Source: Halopseudomonas bauzanensis (GTDB taxonomy: Bacteria > Pseudomonadota > Gammaproteobacteria > Pseudomonadales > Pseudomonadaceae). From it: a stretch of DNA of 64,000 nucleotides. The DNA is taken from assembly GCF_900114735.1 (NCBI RefSeq), contig NZ_FOUA01000006.1, positions 124,001-188,000 of the forward strand. Reading direction: 5' to 3'. Under the pieces are notes generated by a model, which was given only the letters and a program-made list of their open reading frames with translations, did not search any database and was not told where the DNA came from. Made by a program: the position numbers and the translations under genes. Positions 35,315 to 46,105 of the stretch are shown in pieces. Positions within the stretch are counted from its first letter, which is position 1; each line of letters starts with the position of its first letter.

Positions 35315-37633
35315 ATGAAACGTTACCTATTGCCTGCGCTATTGCTGATACTCCTGGCGCCGGGAGTTTATGCCGATGCCTTCCAGATCTCCGACATACG
35401 CGTCAATGGATTGCAACGTGTTTCCGCTGGCAGTGTGTTCAGTGCCTTGCCTCTCAACATCGGCGACGATGTGGATGATCAGTCGCTGGTCGATGCTACC
35501 CGTTCCCTGTTTCGTACCGGCTTCTTCCAGGATATCCAGCTGGGTCGAGAAGGTGATGTGCTGGTCATCAATGTAGTTGAGCGGCCATCCATTGCTTCCA
35601 TCGAACTGGAAGGTAACAAGGCGATCAAGTCCGAGGACCTGCTCGACGGCCTGCGCATGGCCGGCCTGGCTGAGGGGGAGATCTTCCAGCAGGCGACGCT
35701 GGAAGGCGTACGCAACGAATTGCTGCGCCAGTATGTAGCCCAGGGCCGCTATTCCGCCGATATCGATGCCCAGGTGATTACCGAGCCGCGCAACCGGGTG
35801 GCGCTGAAAATCGTCGTGGATGAAGGCTCGGTCGCCTCCATCAAGCACGTCAATGTGGTCGGCAACTCGGTGTTTTCCGACGAAGAGCTGATTCCGCTGT
35901 TCGAACTCAAGACCACCGGCTGGCTGTCCTTCATCCGTAACGATGACAAGTATTCCCGTGAAAAACTGTCCGGCGACCTGGAGCGGCTGCGCTCCTGGTA
36001 CCTGGACCGCGGCTATATCAATATGGATATCACCTCCACCCAAGTATCCATCACCCCGGACAAGAAGCACGTCTATGTCACCGTCAACGTCAACGAAGGC
36101 GAGCTGTATACCGTCAATGACGTGAAGCTGTCGGGCGACCTGGTGGTGCCCGAGGCGGACGTTCGCCGCCTGCTGCTGGTCGAGCCGGGCCAGGTGTTCT
36201 CGCGCCAGGTAATGACAGCGACCTCGGACCTGATCGGTCGCCGCCTGGGTAACGAGGGTTACACCTTCGCCAACGTCAACGGTATTCCCCAGGTCAACGA
36301 GGAAGATCGCACCGTCGATGTAACCTTCGTTGTCGATCCTGGACAGCGTGCCTATGTCAACCGCATCAACTTCCGTGGCAACACCAAGACCGATGACGAA
36401 GTGCTGCGTCGCGAGATGCGCCAGATGGAAGGTGGTTGGGCATCAACCTACCTGATCGACCAATCCAAGGTGCGTCTCGAGCGCCTGGGCTTCTTCAAGG
36501 AAGTGAACGTTGAAACCGTGCCGGTTCCCGGCGCTGACGACCTGATTGACGTCAACTACACCGTGGAAGAGCAGCCCTCCGGCTCGGTGACCGCCAGCCT
36601 CGGTTTTGCCCAGGGCACCGGCCTGATTCTCGGTGGCTCGATCAGCCAGAACAACTTCTTCGGTACCGGTAACCGCGTTAGCTTCAGCGCCAACCGCTCG
36701 GCCTACCAGACCGCGCTGTCGTTCGGTTTCCTCAACCCCTATTTCACCGCCGATGGTGTCAGCCTGGGCTACAATGCCTTCTACCGCACTACCGATTACG
36801 ATGAGCTGGATGTGGATATCTCCAGCTACTCGGTCGACTCCTATGGTGCCGGCTTCAATATCGGTTATCCGATCAGCGATACTTCGCGTCTGTCCTTCGG
36901 TCTGTCATTGCAAGAAGACAAGATCAAGGAAGGGGTCTACACCGTGCAGGAGATCGGTGAGTTCCTCGATGCCGAAGGCGACAACTTCTTCAGCGTCAAG
37001 GCCAATATCGGCTGGTCGCAATCCACGCTCAACCGGGGTGTGTTCCCGGATCGCGGTTACTCGCAGAGTCTGGGGCTGGAAACCACCATGCCGGGCAGCG
37101 ACCTGTATTTCTACAAGATTGGCTACCGCGGCCAGCGGTTCTTCCCGATCACCCAGGATTGGACCCTGCGTCTGCATACTGACAGCGGTTTCGCCCGGCG
37201 TTTCGGTTCGACCAAGCAGGTGCCGTTCTACGAGCACTACTTTGCCGGCGGTATCGGCTCGGTGCGCGGGTTCGAAGACAGTACCCTGGGTCCCAAGAGC
37301 ACCCCCCACCCGGATGACCCGGATCGCGACGAGTTACCCTTCGGTGGTAACGTCAAGATCACCGGTGGTGCCGAGCTGATTTTCCCCGCGCCCTTCGTCC
37401 AGGACCAACGCTCGCTGCGCACAGTGCTGTTCCTTGATGCCGGTAACGTCTTCAACACCTATTGCAGCAGTTGCCCTGATGTGGCCGCTAGCGAAATCCG
37501 TTACAGTGTCGGCGTTGGCTTGTCGTGGTTGACTGCCCTGGGTCCGCTGGGCTTCAGCCTTGGTGTGCCGCTGAACGACGAGTCTGACGATGATCGGCAG
37601 GTCTTCCAGTTCACCCTGGGTCAGACGTTCTGA
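35315..37633 (+). CDS. bamA: Outer-membrane protein assembly factor BamA
   Basis: Central beta-barrel of the BAM complex that inserts outer-membrane proteins. The 772-residue product has a signal peptide (MKRYLLPALLLILLAPGVYA, cleavage near 20/21). Five POTRA domains run to about residue 425, then a 16-strand barrel with the conserved VRGFEDSTLGP loop and a C-terminal phenylalanine (FTLGQTF). The ATG at 35315 gives the signal peptide directly after its positive n-region; an earlier in-frame start would add 14 residues before it. Confidence 0.97.
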   Translation: MKRYLLPALLLILLAPGVYADAFQISDIRVNGLQRVSAGSVFSALPLNIGDDVDDQSLVDATRSLFRTGFFQDIQLGREGDVLVINVVERPSIASIELEGNKAIKSEDLLDGLRMAGLAEGEIFQQATLEGVRNELLRQYVAQGRYSADIDAQVITEPRNRVALKIVVDEGSVASIKHVNVVGNSVFSDEELIPLFELKTTGWLSFIRNDDKYSREKLSGDLERLRSWYLDRGYINMDITSTQVSITPDKKHVYVTVNVNEGELYTVNDVKLSGDLVVPEADVRRLLLVEPGQVFSRQVMTATSDLIGRRLGNEGYTFANVNGIPQVNEEDRTVDVTFVVDPGQRAYVNRINFRGNTKTDDEVLRREMRQMEGGWASTYLIDQSKVRLERLGFFKEVNVETVPVPGADDLIDVNYTVEEQPSGSVTASLGFAQGTGLILGGSISQNNFFGTGNRVSFSANRSAYQTALSFGFLNPYFTADGVSLGYNAFYRTTDYDELDVDISSYSVDSYGAGFNIGYPISDTSRLSFGLSLQEDKIKEGVYTVQEIGEFLDAEGDNFFSVKANIGWSQSTLNRGVFPDRGYSQSLGLETTMPGSDLYFYKIGYRGQRFFPITQDWTLRLHTDSGFARRFGSTKQVPFYEHYFAGGIGSVRGFEDSTLGPKSTPHPDDPDRDELPFGGNVKITGGAELIFPAPFVQDQRSLRTVLFLDAGNVFNTYCSSCPDVAASEIRYSVGVGLSWLTALGPLGFSLGVPLNDESDDDRQVFQFTLGQTF

Positions 37634-37670
37634 AACCGGGTACCCCATTTTTCATCAGGAGTGTCACAGA

Positions 37671-38177
37671 GTGCGCAAGTTTATTTCCGTAGCAATATTG
37701 TCCGTGTTTGCGCTGGCCAGTTTCCCGGCTGCCGCGCAGATGAAAATCGCTGTGCTGGACTATCAGATGGCCTTGCTTGAGTCGGACGCAGCCAAGCGCT
37801 ATTCCGTGGACGCAGAAAAGAAGTTCGGTAGCCAGTTGCAGCGTCTGAAGAACCTCGAATCTGAAGCCAAGCGTCTGCAGGATCGCATGCAGCGTGACGG
37901 TGAGAAGCTGGGGCAGACCGAGGTGGAGAAAATCGAACTGGAGTTTCGCCAGAAGGCCCGTGAGTTCCAGGTCCAGTCCAAGGAGCTGAACGATGCCAAG
38001 GCCCAGTCCGACCGCGAGATGCTGGAGCAGCTCAAGCCGAAGCTGGACAAGGCAGTGGAAAGTGTCCTGCAGGCCGGTGCCTATGATCTGGTCATTGATC
38101 GCAGCGCAGTAGTGGACGTGAAACCGGAATTCGATATTACCCGTCAGGTCATCGAGCGCCTGAATAGCGCGCGCTGA
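37671..38177 (+). CDS. skp: Periplasmic chaperone Skp/OmpH
   Basis: Periplasmic holding chaperone for unfolded outer-membrane proteins. The 168-residue product has a signal peptide (about 1-23, ending PAAAQ), then [19 protein letters not shown] and a long charged coiled-coil region typical of the jellyfish-shaped trimer. The GTG start at 37671 is set by AGGAG at 37657-37661; the longer open frame overlaps bamA and lacks signal character. Neighbours bamA and lpxD are the standard ones. Confidence 0.95.
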   Translation: MRKFISVAILSVFALASFPAAAQMKIAVLDYQMALLESDAAKRYSVDAEKKFGSQLQRLKNLESEAKRLQDRMQRDGEKLGQTEVEKIELEFRQKAREFQVQSKELNDAKAQSDREMLEQLKPKLDKAVESVLQAGAYDLVIDRSAVVDVKPEFDITRQVIERLNSAR

Positions 38178-38182
38178 TCGGG

Positions 38183-39244
38183 ATGGCGGATTCAATCAGT
38201 TTCACCCTGGCGCAGCTGGCTGACGGCCTGGGTGCGCGACTGGTCGGTGATGGCAGCAAGGTAGTTAGTGGTCTGTCTACCTTGCAGGACGCCAGCGCGG
38301 ATCAGCTGAGCTTCCTCGCCAATCGTCAATACCGCAAGTTGCTGGCCACCACCCAGGCTGGTGCCCTGCTGTTGACCGAGGCGGATGCCGCTGACTTTGC
38401 CGGTAACGCCTTGATTGTCGACGATCCCTACCTGGCCTATGCCCGGTTATCGCATCGCTTCGACCCCAAGCCGCGTCCGCAGCCGGGGATTCACCCGACG
38501 GCGGTGATCGCGGAGTCGGCCCAGATCGATGGCACGGCCTCCATCGGCGCCGGTGCGGTGATCGAGGCGGACGCGGTTATCGGTGCCAACGTCACTCTGG
38601 GCGCGCAATGCTTCGTCGGCGCGCGCAGCCGTGTCGGTGCCGACAGCTGGCTGGCACCGCGCGTCACCCTGTACCACGACGTGCGCATGGGTGAGCGGGT
38701 GGTCATTCAGTCCGGTGCAGTGATCGGTGGCGAAGGCTTCGGCTTTGCCAACGACCGCGGCAGTTGGCAGAAGATCGCCCAGATCGGCGGTGTGCTGATC
38801 GGTGATGACGTGGAGATCGGTGCCAATACCACCATCGATCGCGGCGCTATCAGCGATACCGTCATCGGCAACGGCGTCAAGCTGGATAACCAGATCCAGA
38901 TCGCCCATAACGTCCAGATCGGTGAACACACGGCCATGGCGGCCTGCGTCGGTATTTCCGGCAGCACCCGCATCGGTCGCCATTGCACCATCGCCGGCGG
39001 TGTGGGCATGGTTGGCCATATCGAGATTTGCGACAACGTATTTGTCAGCGGCATGACCATGGTCACGCGCTCCATTACCGAACCGGGAGCCTATTCCTCC
39101 GGTACCGCAATGCAGCCTGCCGCTGAATGGAAGAAAAGTGCCGCACGCTTCCGCCAGCTCGATGGGCTGGCCAAGCGTGTGCAACAACTGGAGAAGCAGT
39201 TGCCCGCGGTGACTCAGGCGACGCAGGGCTCATCTGAGTCCTGA
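38183..39244 (+). CDS. lpxD: UDP-3-O-(3-hydroxyacyl)glucosamine N-acyltransferase
   Basis: Third step of lipid A synthesis, adding the N-linked hydroxyacyl chain. The 353-residue product has an N-terminal uridine-binding domain ([12 protein letters not shown] and following) and then many hexapeptide repeats of a left-handed beta helix. The catalytic histidine lies in [14 protein letters not shown] short C-terminal helical tail follows. It starts 5 nt after skp. It is soluble and acts on the cytoplasmic face. Confidence 0.97.
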   Translation: MADSISFTLAQLADGLGARLVGDGSKVVSGLSTLQDASADQLSFLANRQYRKLLATTQAGALLLTEADAADFAGNALIVDDPYLAYARLSHRFDPKPRPQPGIHPTAVIAESAQIDGTASIGAGAVIEADAVIGANVTLGAQCFVGARSRVGADSWLAPRVTLYHDVRMGERVVIQSGAVIGGEGFGFANDRGSWQKIAQIGGVLIGDDVEIGANTTIDRGAISDTVIGNGVKLDNQIQIAHNVQIGEHTAMAACVGISGSTRIGRHCTIAGGVGMVGHIEICDNVFVSGMTMVTRSITEPGAYSSGTAMQPAAEWKKSAARFRQLDGLAKRVQQLEKQLPAVTQATQGSSES

Positions 39245-39293
39245 GCTGTGCGTATTGCGCATCCAACCCTTCACTGCAAGGCCTCAAGACATA

Positions 39294-39731
39294 ATGGATA
39301 TCAACGAAATCAAAGAATACCTGCCCCACCGCTATCCTTTCCTGCTGGTGGATCGGGTAGTCGAGCTGGACCTCGAGGGCAAGCGTATTCGCGCCTACAA
39401 GAATGTGTCGGTCAACGAACCTTTCTTCAATGGTCACTTTCCGGGTCACCCGATCATGCCGGGCGTGCTGATCATCGAGGCCATGGCCCAGGCAGCCGGT
39501 CTGCTGGGGTTCAAGATGATGAACACCAAGGCCGAAGATGGCACCCTGTATTATTTCGTCGGCTCCGACAAGCTGCGTTTCCGTCAGCCCGTAGTACCCG
39601 GCGATCAGCTGCAGCTGGAAGCAGCCTACCTGAGTAACAAGCGCGGCATCTGGAAGTTCGCCTGCCGTGCTCTGGTGGATGGCAAGGAAGCCTGTTCCGG
39701 TGAAATCATCTGTGCGGAACACAAGGTATGA
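39294..39731 (+). CDS. fabZ: (3R)-hydroxyacyl-ACP dehydratase FabZ
   Basis: Hot-dog-fold dehydratase of fatty acid elongation; it competes with LpxA/LpxD for hydroxyacyl-ACP, hence its position here. The 145-residue product has H48 in NGHFPGHP and E62 in LIIEAMAQ as catalytic residues. The ATG at 39294 gives [16 protein letters not shown], the family start; a TTG 13 codons earlier is unlikely. The stop overlaps the lpxA start by 4 nt. Confidence 0.97.
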   Translation: MDINEIKEYLPHRYPFLLVDRVVELDLEGKRIRAYKNVSVNEPFFNGHFPGHPIMPGVLIIEAMAQAAGLLGFKMMNTKAEDGTLYYFVGSDKLRFRQPVVPGDQLQLEAAYLSNKRGIWKFACRALVDGKEACSGEIICAEHKV

Positions 39732-40504
39732 GTCGAATTCACCCTCAGGCGATCGTTGATCCAGCCGCACGGCTGGCTGATGACGTCGAGGTCGGTCCCT
39801 GGACCCTGATCGGGCCGGATGTCGAGATTGGTGCGGGAACGGTCATTGGACCTCACGTGGTGGTCCGCGGGCCGACGACCATCGGCCAGGGCAACCGGAT
39901 TTTCCAGTTCGCCTCCGTCGGCGAGGATTGCCAGGACAAGAAATACCATGGTGAGCCGACCCGGCTGGTCATCGGCGACAACAATGTCATTCGCGAAGGC
40001 TGCACCCTGCATCGGGGCACCGTGCAGGACCGTGGCGTGACCACCATCGGCAGCAACAACCTGCTGATGGCCTATGTGCATATCGCCCATGATTGCATCG
40101 TCGGTGACAACATCATCATGGCCAACAACGCGACCATCGCCGGCCATGTGCATGTGGGGGATGGCGTCATTCTCGGCGGCTACACCACCGTTCATCAGTT
40201 CTGCCACATCGGCGCCTGGTCCATGAGTGCGGCCAACAGCGCGGTGTTCAAGGATATCCCGGCTTTCGTCATGGTCGGCGGCAATCCGGCCAGTGCCCAT
40301 GGCATGAATTTCGAGGGCATGCGCCGTCGGGGTTACAGCCAGGAGCTGATCGCCGCGCTGCGCCGGGCCTACAAGGTGGTCTACCGCCAGGGCAAGACGC
40401 TGCAGGAAGCGTTGCAGCTGCTTGATGACGAGGCCAGCCAATATCCCGAAGTGGCCTTGTATCGTGATTCGATTCTGGCTTCGACCCGCGGCATCACGCG
40501 CTGA
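39728..40504 (+). CDS. lpxA: UDP-N-acetylglucosamine O-acyltransferase LpxA
   Basis: First committed-pathway acyltransfer of lipid A synthesis. The 258-residue product is a left-handed beta-helix with hexapeptide repeats from residue 1 ([16 protein letters not shown]). The catalytic histidine is in [13 protein letters not shown], and a helical C-terminus contains REAL-like [15 protein letters not shown]. It overlaps fabZ by 4 nt and precedes lpxB by 3 nt. Confidence 0.97.
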   Translation: MSRIHPQAIVDPAARLADDVEVGPWTLIGPDVEIGAGTVIGPHVVVRGPTTIGQGNRIFQFASVGEDCQDKKYHGEPTRLVIGDNNVIREGCTLHRGTVQDRGVTTIGSNNLLMAYVHIAHDCIVGDNIIMANNATIAGHVHVGDGVILGGYTTVHQFCHIGAWSMSAANSAVFKDIPAFVMVGGNPASAHGMNFEGMRRRGYSQELIAALRRAYKVVYRQGKTLQEALQLLDDEASQYPEVALYRDSILASTRGITR

Positions 40505-40507
40505 GCC

Positions 40508-41689
40508 ATGAATACCTCTGCGGTGCCATCCCCACGTCCCCTGTGTATCGCCCTGGTTGCCGGTGAAGCATCCGGCGATACCCTGGGCGCAGGGTTGATC
40601 CGGGCGCTGAAGGAAAGACATCCAGACGCCGAGTTCATCGGTATCGGCGGGCCGCGCATGCAGGCCGAAGGGCTGATTACCCAGGTGCCGATGGAGCGGC
40701 TGGCGGTGATGGGGCTGGTCGAAGTGCTGGGACGTTTGCGCGAGCTGCTGCGCATACGCCGAGAGCTGGTGAGCTTTCTCCAGCAACGCCACCCCGATGT
40801 CTTCATTGGTATCGATGCGCCGGACTTTACCCTCGGTGTCGAGCGGCGGCTGCGTGAAGTGGGCATCCCGACCGTGCATTATGTCAGCCCCTCGGTCTGG
40901 GCCTGGCGGAAGAAACGCGTGCTGGGCATCCGCCAATCCACCGACCTGATGCTGACGTTGTTTCCATTCGAAGAACAAGTCTATCGCGAGCATGACGTGG
41001 CGGTACGCTGCGTCGGGCATACTCTGGCTGATCGCATTCCACTGCGGCCGGACCGCAGCGGTGCCCGACAGACGCTGGGCCTGAGCGAGAGCGCAACCGT
41101 TGTGGCGCTGCTGCCCGGTAGCCGCAACGGTGAGCTGCGCAAGCTTGGCCTGCTGTTCCTGCAGACTGCGCACTGGTGTCTGCAGCGCAACCCCGATCTG
41201 CAGTTCGTCCTGCCTTGCGCCAATCCCGAGCGGCGCCAGCAGATGGAGGCGATACTGGCCGAGAGCGACCTGCAACTGCCGCTGACGCTGCTCGACGGTC
41301 AGGCCCATGAAGCCCTGGCCGCTTGCGATGCCGTGCTGATTGCCTCGGGTACGGCGACCTTGGAGGCGATGCTGTTCAAACGGCCCATGGTGGTCGCCTA
41401 CCGCATGGCGCCGCTGACCTTCAGGATCCTCAAGCGTCTGGTCAAGGTTGGCCATGTGGCGCTGCCGAACCTGCTGGCCGGACGCGAAGTCGCTCCCGAG
41501 TTTCTACAGGACGATGCTACGCCCGAGGCTATGGGCCAGGCATTGCTGGCGCGTCTGGGACCCACGCCCGAGCGGGAGCAGACCGAGGCAGTCTTCCTGG
41601 AGCTGCACCAGATGTTGCGCCGCGACGCCGATCACACGGCAGCGGCGGCGATCCTCGAACTGCTGCAACGCAAGGGCCGGCTAGCATGA
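40508..41689 (+). CDS. lpxB: Lipid-A-disaccharide synthase LpxB
   Basis: GT-B family peripheral membrane glycosyltransferase that joins UDP-diacylglucosamine and lipid X. The 393-residue product has [15 protein letters not shown] near residue 17, a central [28 protein letters not shown] and the sugar-nucleotide site [19 protein letters not shown]. The stop overlaps rnhB by 4 nt. Length and motifs are normal. Confidence 0.97.
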   Translation: MNTSAVPSPRPLCIALVAGEASGDTLGAGLIRALKERHPDAEFIGIGGPRMQAEGLITQVPMERLAVMGLVEVLGRLRELLRIRRELVSFLQQRHPDVFIGIDAPDFTLGVERRLREVGIPTVHYVSPSVWAWRKKRVLGIRQSTDLMLTLFPFEEQVYREHDVAVRCVGHTLADRIPLRPDRSGARQTLGLSESATVVALLPGSRNGELRKLGLLFLQTAHWCLQRNPDLQFVLPCANPERRQQMEAILAESDLQLPLTLLDGQAHEALAACDAVLIASGTATLEAMLFKRPMVVAYRMAPLTFRILKRLVKVGHVALPNLLAGREVAPEFLQDDATPEAMGQALLARLGPTPEREQTEAVFLELHQMLRRDADHTAAAAILELLQRKGRLA

Positions 41690-42354
41690 CCCAGATGCTC
41701 ATGGACTGGACTCTGCCCGAGGGTGATGAACTGGTCGCCGGTGTTGATGAAGTGGGCCGTGGTCCGCTCTGTGGCGCAGTGGTGACCGCCGCGGTGATCC
41801 TTGATCCGCTGCGGCCCATTGAGGGATTGAACGACTCGAAGAAACTGAACGAGGCGCGCCGCGAAGAGCTGTTTCCATTGATCCAGGAGCGCGCGCTGGC
41901 ATGGTTTATCGCCCGTGCCGAGGTCGAGGAAATCGATCAGCTGAACATCCTGCACGCTACCATGCTGGCCATGCAGCGCGCGGTGCTGGGTTTGTCCATT
42001 CGCCCGGACCGGGTGCTGGTGGACGGCAATCGGTGCCCGGTATTGCCGATGCCGAGCGAGCCGGTGATCCAGGGCGACGGCCGGGTGCCAGCCATCGCTG
42101 CTGCGTCGATTCTGGCCAAGGTCGCCCGTGATCGAGAGATGCAAGAGCTGGAGCTGCTCTATCCCGGCTACGGTATCGGCAAGCACAAGGGTTATCCGAC
42201 GCCCGAACACCTGTCTTCTCTCAAAGTGCTCGGCGCGACGCCGATTCATCGCCGCTCCTTCGCGCCGGTGCGTGAGGCGTTGGCGGCAGGGCCGGTTACG
42301 ACGGTGATGGAAGAAGTAACGACTGGCGGCTCGGGAGTGGTGGTGATTCCCTGA
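41686..42354 (+). CDS. rnhB: Ribonuclease HII
   Basis: Removes ribonucleotides from DNA and RNA:DNA hybrids. The 222-residue product has the catalytic D21-E22 in [14 protein letters not shown] and a further aspartate in [28 protein letters not shown] and [15 protein letters not shown] follow. ATG at 41686 overlaps the lpxB stop (ATGA). The last 20 residues (from about 200) are a low-complexity extension beyond the enzyme core. Confidence 0.96.
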   Translation: MTQMLMDWTLPEGDELVAGVDEVGRGPLCGAVVTAAVILDPLRPIEGLNDSKKLNEARREELFPLIQERALAWFIARAEVEEIDQLNILHATMLAMQRAVLGLSIRPDRVLVDGNRCPVLPMPSEPVIQGDGRVPAIAAASILAKVARDREMQELELLYPGYGIGKHKGYPTPEHLSSLKVLGATPIHRRSFAPVREALAAGPVTTVMEEVTTGGSGVVVIP

Positions 42355-42359
42355 TTTTT

Positions 42360-42387
42360 TGTAGGAGCGGTCTTGGCCGCGAAGCTT
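42360..42387 (+). repeat. REP-like palindromic element
   Basis: TGTAGGAGCGG followed by TCTTGGCCGCGAAGC matches the layout of Pseudomonas REP sequences: a GTAGGAGCGG head, an imperfect palindrome GCGGTCTTGGCCGC, and a GCGAAGC tail. It lies in the 111-bp spacer between rnhB and dnaE, the typical intergenic location. It is a single copy, so it is not a paired BIME. Confidence 0.7.
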
Positions 42388-42465
42388 TTCTGCCAGACTG
42401 GCCCCCAGCTCCCCCCACCGTTACAATCACCCGGCTAATTCCCCAGCCTCCGAATCAGGACAGAC

Positions 42466-45400
42466 ATGAGCGTTTCCTTCATCCATTTGCGTGTCCACAG
42501 CGAGTATTCATTGGTCGATGGCCTGGTCAGGATCAAGCCGTTGATCAAGGCGGTGGGCGGGGCAGGGATGCCGGCGGTCGCAGTGACCGATCAGAACAAC
42601 ATGTGCAGCCTGGTCAAGTTCTACAAGACCGCCATGGGGGCTGGTATCAAGCCGATTTCCGGGGTGGATATCTGGCTGACCGGCGAGGAAGACGAGAACC
42701 ACCTCAGCCGCATGACCCTGCTGGCCATGGATCGTCAGGGCTACCGCAATCTCACCGAGCTGATCTCGCGCGGCTACACGCATGGCCAGCGTAATGGTCT
42801 GGTCACTATCCGCCGCGAATGGGTAGCCGAGGCCAGCGAAGGCGTGATTGCCCTGTCCGGTGCGAAGGAGGGAGAGATCGGCCAGACCCTGCTATCCAGT
42901 GATCCGGCCCATGCCGACAGCCTGCTGCGGTACTGGATGGAAGTCTTCCCCGGCCGTTTCTATATTGAACTGCAGCGCACCAAACGGCCCAATGATGAAG
43001 AGCACCTGCACGCCGCGGTCGCCCTGGCCGCGCGGCATGATTGTCCGGTGGTGGCCACCAACGATGTGCGTTTCATCTACCGGGAAGATTACGAAGCCCA
43101 CGAAACCCGCGTCTGCATTGGCGAAGGCCGGGCGCTGGATGATCCGCGCCGGGTACGCCAGTACAGCGAAGAGCAGTATCTGAAGTCACCCGAGGAAATG
43201 GCCGAGCTGTTCTCGGACATTCCTGAAGCGCTGGCCAACAGCGTGGAAATCGCCAAGCGCTGCAATATCGACGTGCAACTGGGTACCTACTATCTGCCGG
43301 ACTTCCCGGTGCCCGACGGCCTGACCATGGACGACTATTTCCGCCAGGTCTCGCTGGAAGGGTTGGAAGAGCGCTTCAAGAAAGTATTGCCGCCCGAGTC
43401 GGAAAACTACGAAGCACGCCGCCAGGTCTACCTCGATCGCTTGAAGTTCGAGCTGGATATCATCATCGAGATGGGCTTTCCCGGTTACTTCCTGGTGGTC
43501 ATGGACTTCATCAAGTGGGCCAAGAACAACGGCGTGCCGGTCGGCCCCGGCCGGGGTTCCGGAGCGGGTTCGCTGGTCGCCTATGCGTTGTTGATCACTG
43601 ACCTGGATCCGCTGGAATACGACTTGCTGTTCGAGCGCTTTCTAAACCCGGAACGGGTTTCCATGCCTGACTTCGATATCGACTTCTGCATGGAGGGTCG
43701 CGATCGGGTGATCGAGTATGTGGCCGACACCTACGGCCGCGATGCGGTATCGCAGATCATCACCTTCGGGACCATGGCGGCCAAGGCGGTGGTACGTGAC
43801 GTGGCGCGGGTTCAAGGCAAGTCCTACGGTCTGGCCGACAAGCTATCGAAGATGATTCCCTTCGAGGTCGGCATGACGCTGGCCAAGGCCCATGAGCAGG
43901 AAGAAATCCTGCGCGATTTCCTGCAGGTTGATGAGGAAGCCCAGGAAATCTGGGACATGGCGCTGAAGCTGGAGGGCATCACCCGTAACGTCGGTAAGCA
44001 CGCCGGGGGCGTGGTAATTGCGCCGACCAAGCTGACTGACTTTGCGCCGCTGTATTGCGATGAGGCCGGTGAGGGCCTGGTAACCCAGTTCGACAAGGAC
44101 GATGTCGAGGCTGCCGGTCTGGTGAAGTTCGACTTCCTGGGCCTGCGTACCCTGACCATCATCGATTGGGCAATGGAGACCATCAACCGTGAACAGGCGC
44201 GCAAAGGCCTGGAGCCGGTAGACATCGACCGCATCCCACTGGATGATCCGCCCACCTACGCGATGCTGCAGAAGGCCGAGACCACCGCGGTATTCCAGCT
44301 GGAATCGCGCGGGATGAAGGAGCTGATCAAGAAGCTCAAGCCTGACTGCCTGGAAGACATGATCGCCCTGGTGGCCCTGTTCCGCCCCGGCCCGCTGCAA
44401 TCGGGCATGGTCGATGATTTCATCAACCGTAAACACGGCCGCGAACAGATTTCCTACCCGCACCCGAATTATCAGTATCCCGGTCTGGAACCGGTGCTCA
44501 AGCCGACTTATGGCATCATCCTGTATCAGGAACAGGTGATGCAGATTGCCCAGGTGATGGCTGGTTACACCCTTGGCGGTGCGGACATGCTGCGCCGGGC
44601 CATGGGTAAGAAGAAGCCCGAGGAAATGGCCAAACAGCGGGCGATCTTCCTCGAAGGCTGCCAGAACAACGGCATTCACGCCGACCTGGCGGGCAATATC
44701 TTCGACCTGGTGGAAAAGTTCGCCGGTTACGGTTTCAACAAGTCGCACTCGGCTGCGTACGGTCTTGTCTCTTACCAGACCGCCTGGCTCAAGGCCCACT
44801 ATCCGGCTCCGTTCATGGCCGCGGTGCTCTCGGCGGATATGCACAACACCGACAAGGTGGTGACGCTGATCGAGGAGTGCCGCAGCATGAAGCTGCGGAT
44901 GAAGGCGCCGGATGTGAACCTCTCCGAATACAAGTTCACCGTGGATGACAGCGGCAGCGTGGTCTACGGTCTCGGCGCTATCAAGGGCGTGGGGGAGGGG
45001 CCGGTGGAAACGATCGTCAACACCCGCCTGGAAGGTGGTCCCTTCGCCGACCTGTTCGACTTCTGCGCCAGGGTCGACCTCAAGCGAATCAACAAGCGGG
45101 TCATGGAAGCGCTGATCCGCTCCGGCGCGCTGGATTCGCTGGGCCCCTTCTTCGATACCGAACAGCAGGCCTATCTGCAACAGGTCGACCGCAATCGCGC
45201 CGCCCTGGCAGCTGCCATGGAAGAGGCGATCGCCGCCGCCGAACAGACCCACCGCAGCGCCGACAGTGGTCACGACGACCTGTTTGGCGACCTGCTCGGG
45301 CCGTCCACCGAGCGGGATGTGTATGAAGCCTATCGTCAGGCGCGGGAGTGGACCTTCAAGGAGCGCCTGCGCGGTGAGAAGGATACCCTGGGGTTGTACC

Positions 45401-45990
45401 TGACCGGCCACCCTATCGATGAATACGAAAAGGAGGTTCGCCGTTTCGCCCGGCAGCGGATCATCGACCTCAAGCCCTCGCGCGAGTCGCAGACCATCGC
45501 CGGTCTGGTGTTCGATCTGCGGGTAATGAAAAGCAAACGTGGTGACAAGGTCGGCTTCGTGACGCTGGATGACCGCTCGGCCCGGGTCGAGGTCTCGCTG
45601 TTTGCCGAGGCTTATCAGGCGGCGCAATCGCTGTTGCAGAAAGATGCGCTGCTGGTGGTGGAAGGCGAGGTGGCGGTGGATGATTTCTCCGGTGGCATGC
45701 GTGTGCGCGCCAAGCGGGTCATGAGCCTGGAAGAGGCGCGCACCTCGCTGCTGGACAGTGTGCGCATCAATCTCGATACGCGCCGGCACGGTCCGGACTG
45801 TCTCAACCGGCTGGCCGGCGTGTTGCAGAAGTATAAGGGCGAATGTGCAGTCACCATCGAAGTGCAGCGCCCTGATGCGCTGGCCATGCTGCGCCTGGGC
45901 GAAGCATGGCGGGTGGAGCCGGCTGATGACCTGGTGCAGACGCTACGTGACCAGTTGGGTAAAGGCAGCGTCTCCCTGCACTATAGATAA
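42466..45990 (+). CDS. dnaE: DNA polymerase III alpha subunit DnaE
   Basis: Main replicative polymerase. The 1174-residue product has the PHP domain at the N-terminus (FIHLRVHSEYSLVDG). The palm motif PDFDID is at 401-406, with catalytic D402 and D404. GKHAGGVVIAP and the fingers region follow, then the tandem helix-hairpin-helix, OB fold and beta-clamp-binding C-terminus. It is distinct from the second, mutagenic paralogue at 55510-58587. A TACAAT box at 42422 may belong to its promoter, but I see no good -35. Confidence 0.98.
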   Translation: MSVSFIHLRVHSEYSLVDGLVRIKPLIKAVGGAGMPAVAVTDQNNMCSLVKFYKTAMGAGIKPISGVDIWLTGEEDENHLSRMTLLAMDRQGYRNLTELISRGYTHGQRNGLVTIRREWVAEASEGVIALSGAKEGEIGQTLLSSDPAHADSLLRYWMEVFPGRFYIELQRTKRPNDEEHLHAAVALAARHDCPVVATNDVRFIYREDYEAHETRVCIGEGRALDDPRRVRQYSEEQYLKSPEEMAELFSDIPEALANSVEIAKRCNIDVQLGTYYLPDFPVPDGLTMDDYFRQVSLEGLEERFKKVLPPESENYEARRQVYLDRLKFELDIIIEMGFPGYFLVVMDFIKWAKNNGVPVGPGRGSGAGSLVAYALLITDLDPLEYDLLFERFLNPERVSMPDFDIDFCMEGRDRVIEYVADTYGRDAVSQIITFGTMAAKAVVRDVARVQGKSYGLADKLSKMIPFEVGMTLAKAHEQEEILRDFLQVDEEAQEIWDMALKLEGITRNVGKHAGGVVIAPTKLTDFAPLYCDEAGEGLVTQFDKDDVEAAGLVKFDFLGLRTLTIIDWAMETINREQARKGLEPVDIDRIPLDDPPTYAMLQKAETTAVFQLESRGMKELIKKLKPDCLEDMIALVALFRPGPLQSGMVDDFINRKHGREQISYPHPNYQYPGLEPVLKPTYGIILYQEQVMQIAQVMAGYTLGGADMLRRAMGKKKPEEMAKQRAIFLEGCQNNGIHADLAGNIFDLVEKFAGYGFNKSHSAAYGLVSYQTAWLKAHYPAPFMAAVLSADMHNTDKVVTLIEECRSMKLRMKAPDVNLSEYKFTVDDSGSVVYGLGAIKGVGEGPVETIVNTRLEGGPFADLFDFCARVDLKRINKRVMEALIRSGALDSLGPFFDTEQQAYLQQVDRNRAALAAAMEEAIAAAEQTHRSADSGHDDLFGDLLGPSTERDVYEAYRQAREWTFKERLRGEKDTLGLYLTGHPIDEYEKEVRRFARQRIIDLKPSRESQTIAGLVFDLRVMKSKRGDKVGFVTLDDRSARVEVSLFAEAYQAAQSLLQKDALLVVEGEVAVDDFSGGMRVRAKRVMSLEEARTSLLDSVRINLDTRRHGPDCLNRLAGVLQKYKGECAVTIEVQRPDALAMLRLGEAWRVEPADDLVQTLRDQLGKGSVSLHYR

Positions 45991-46105
45991 ACCGAATTCA
46001 GACATTCTCACGGGACCGGGCTGCTCGACGCAGCCGAGGCAATCCCGTAAGGTAACGCAAAAAACAGGATGCCCCGACGCGGGGCCACGCGGATAATCGA
46101 CGCTT

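Noticed and set aside
39626..41455. 609-codon frame antisense to fabZ-lpxA-lpxB
   Set aside because: It spans three intact essential genes in overlapping arrangement and its product is His/Gln-rich without motifs.
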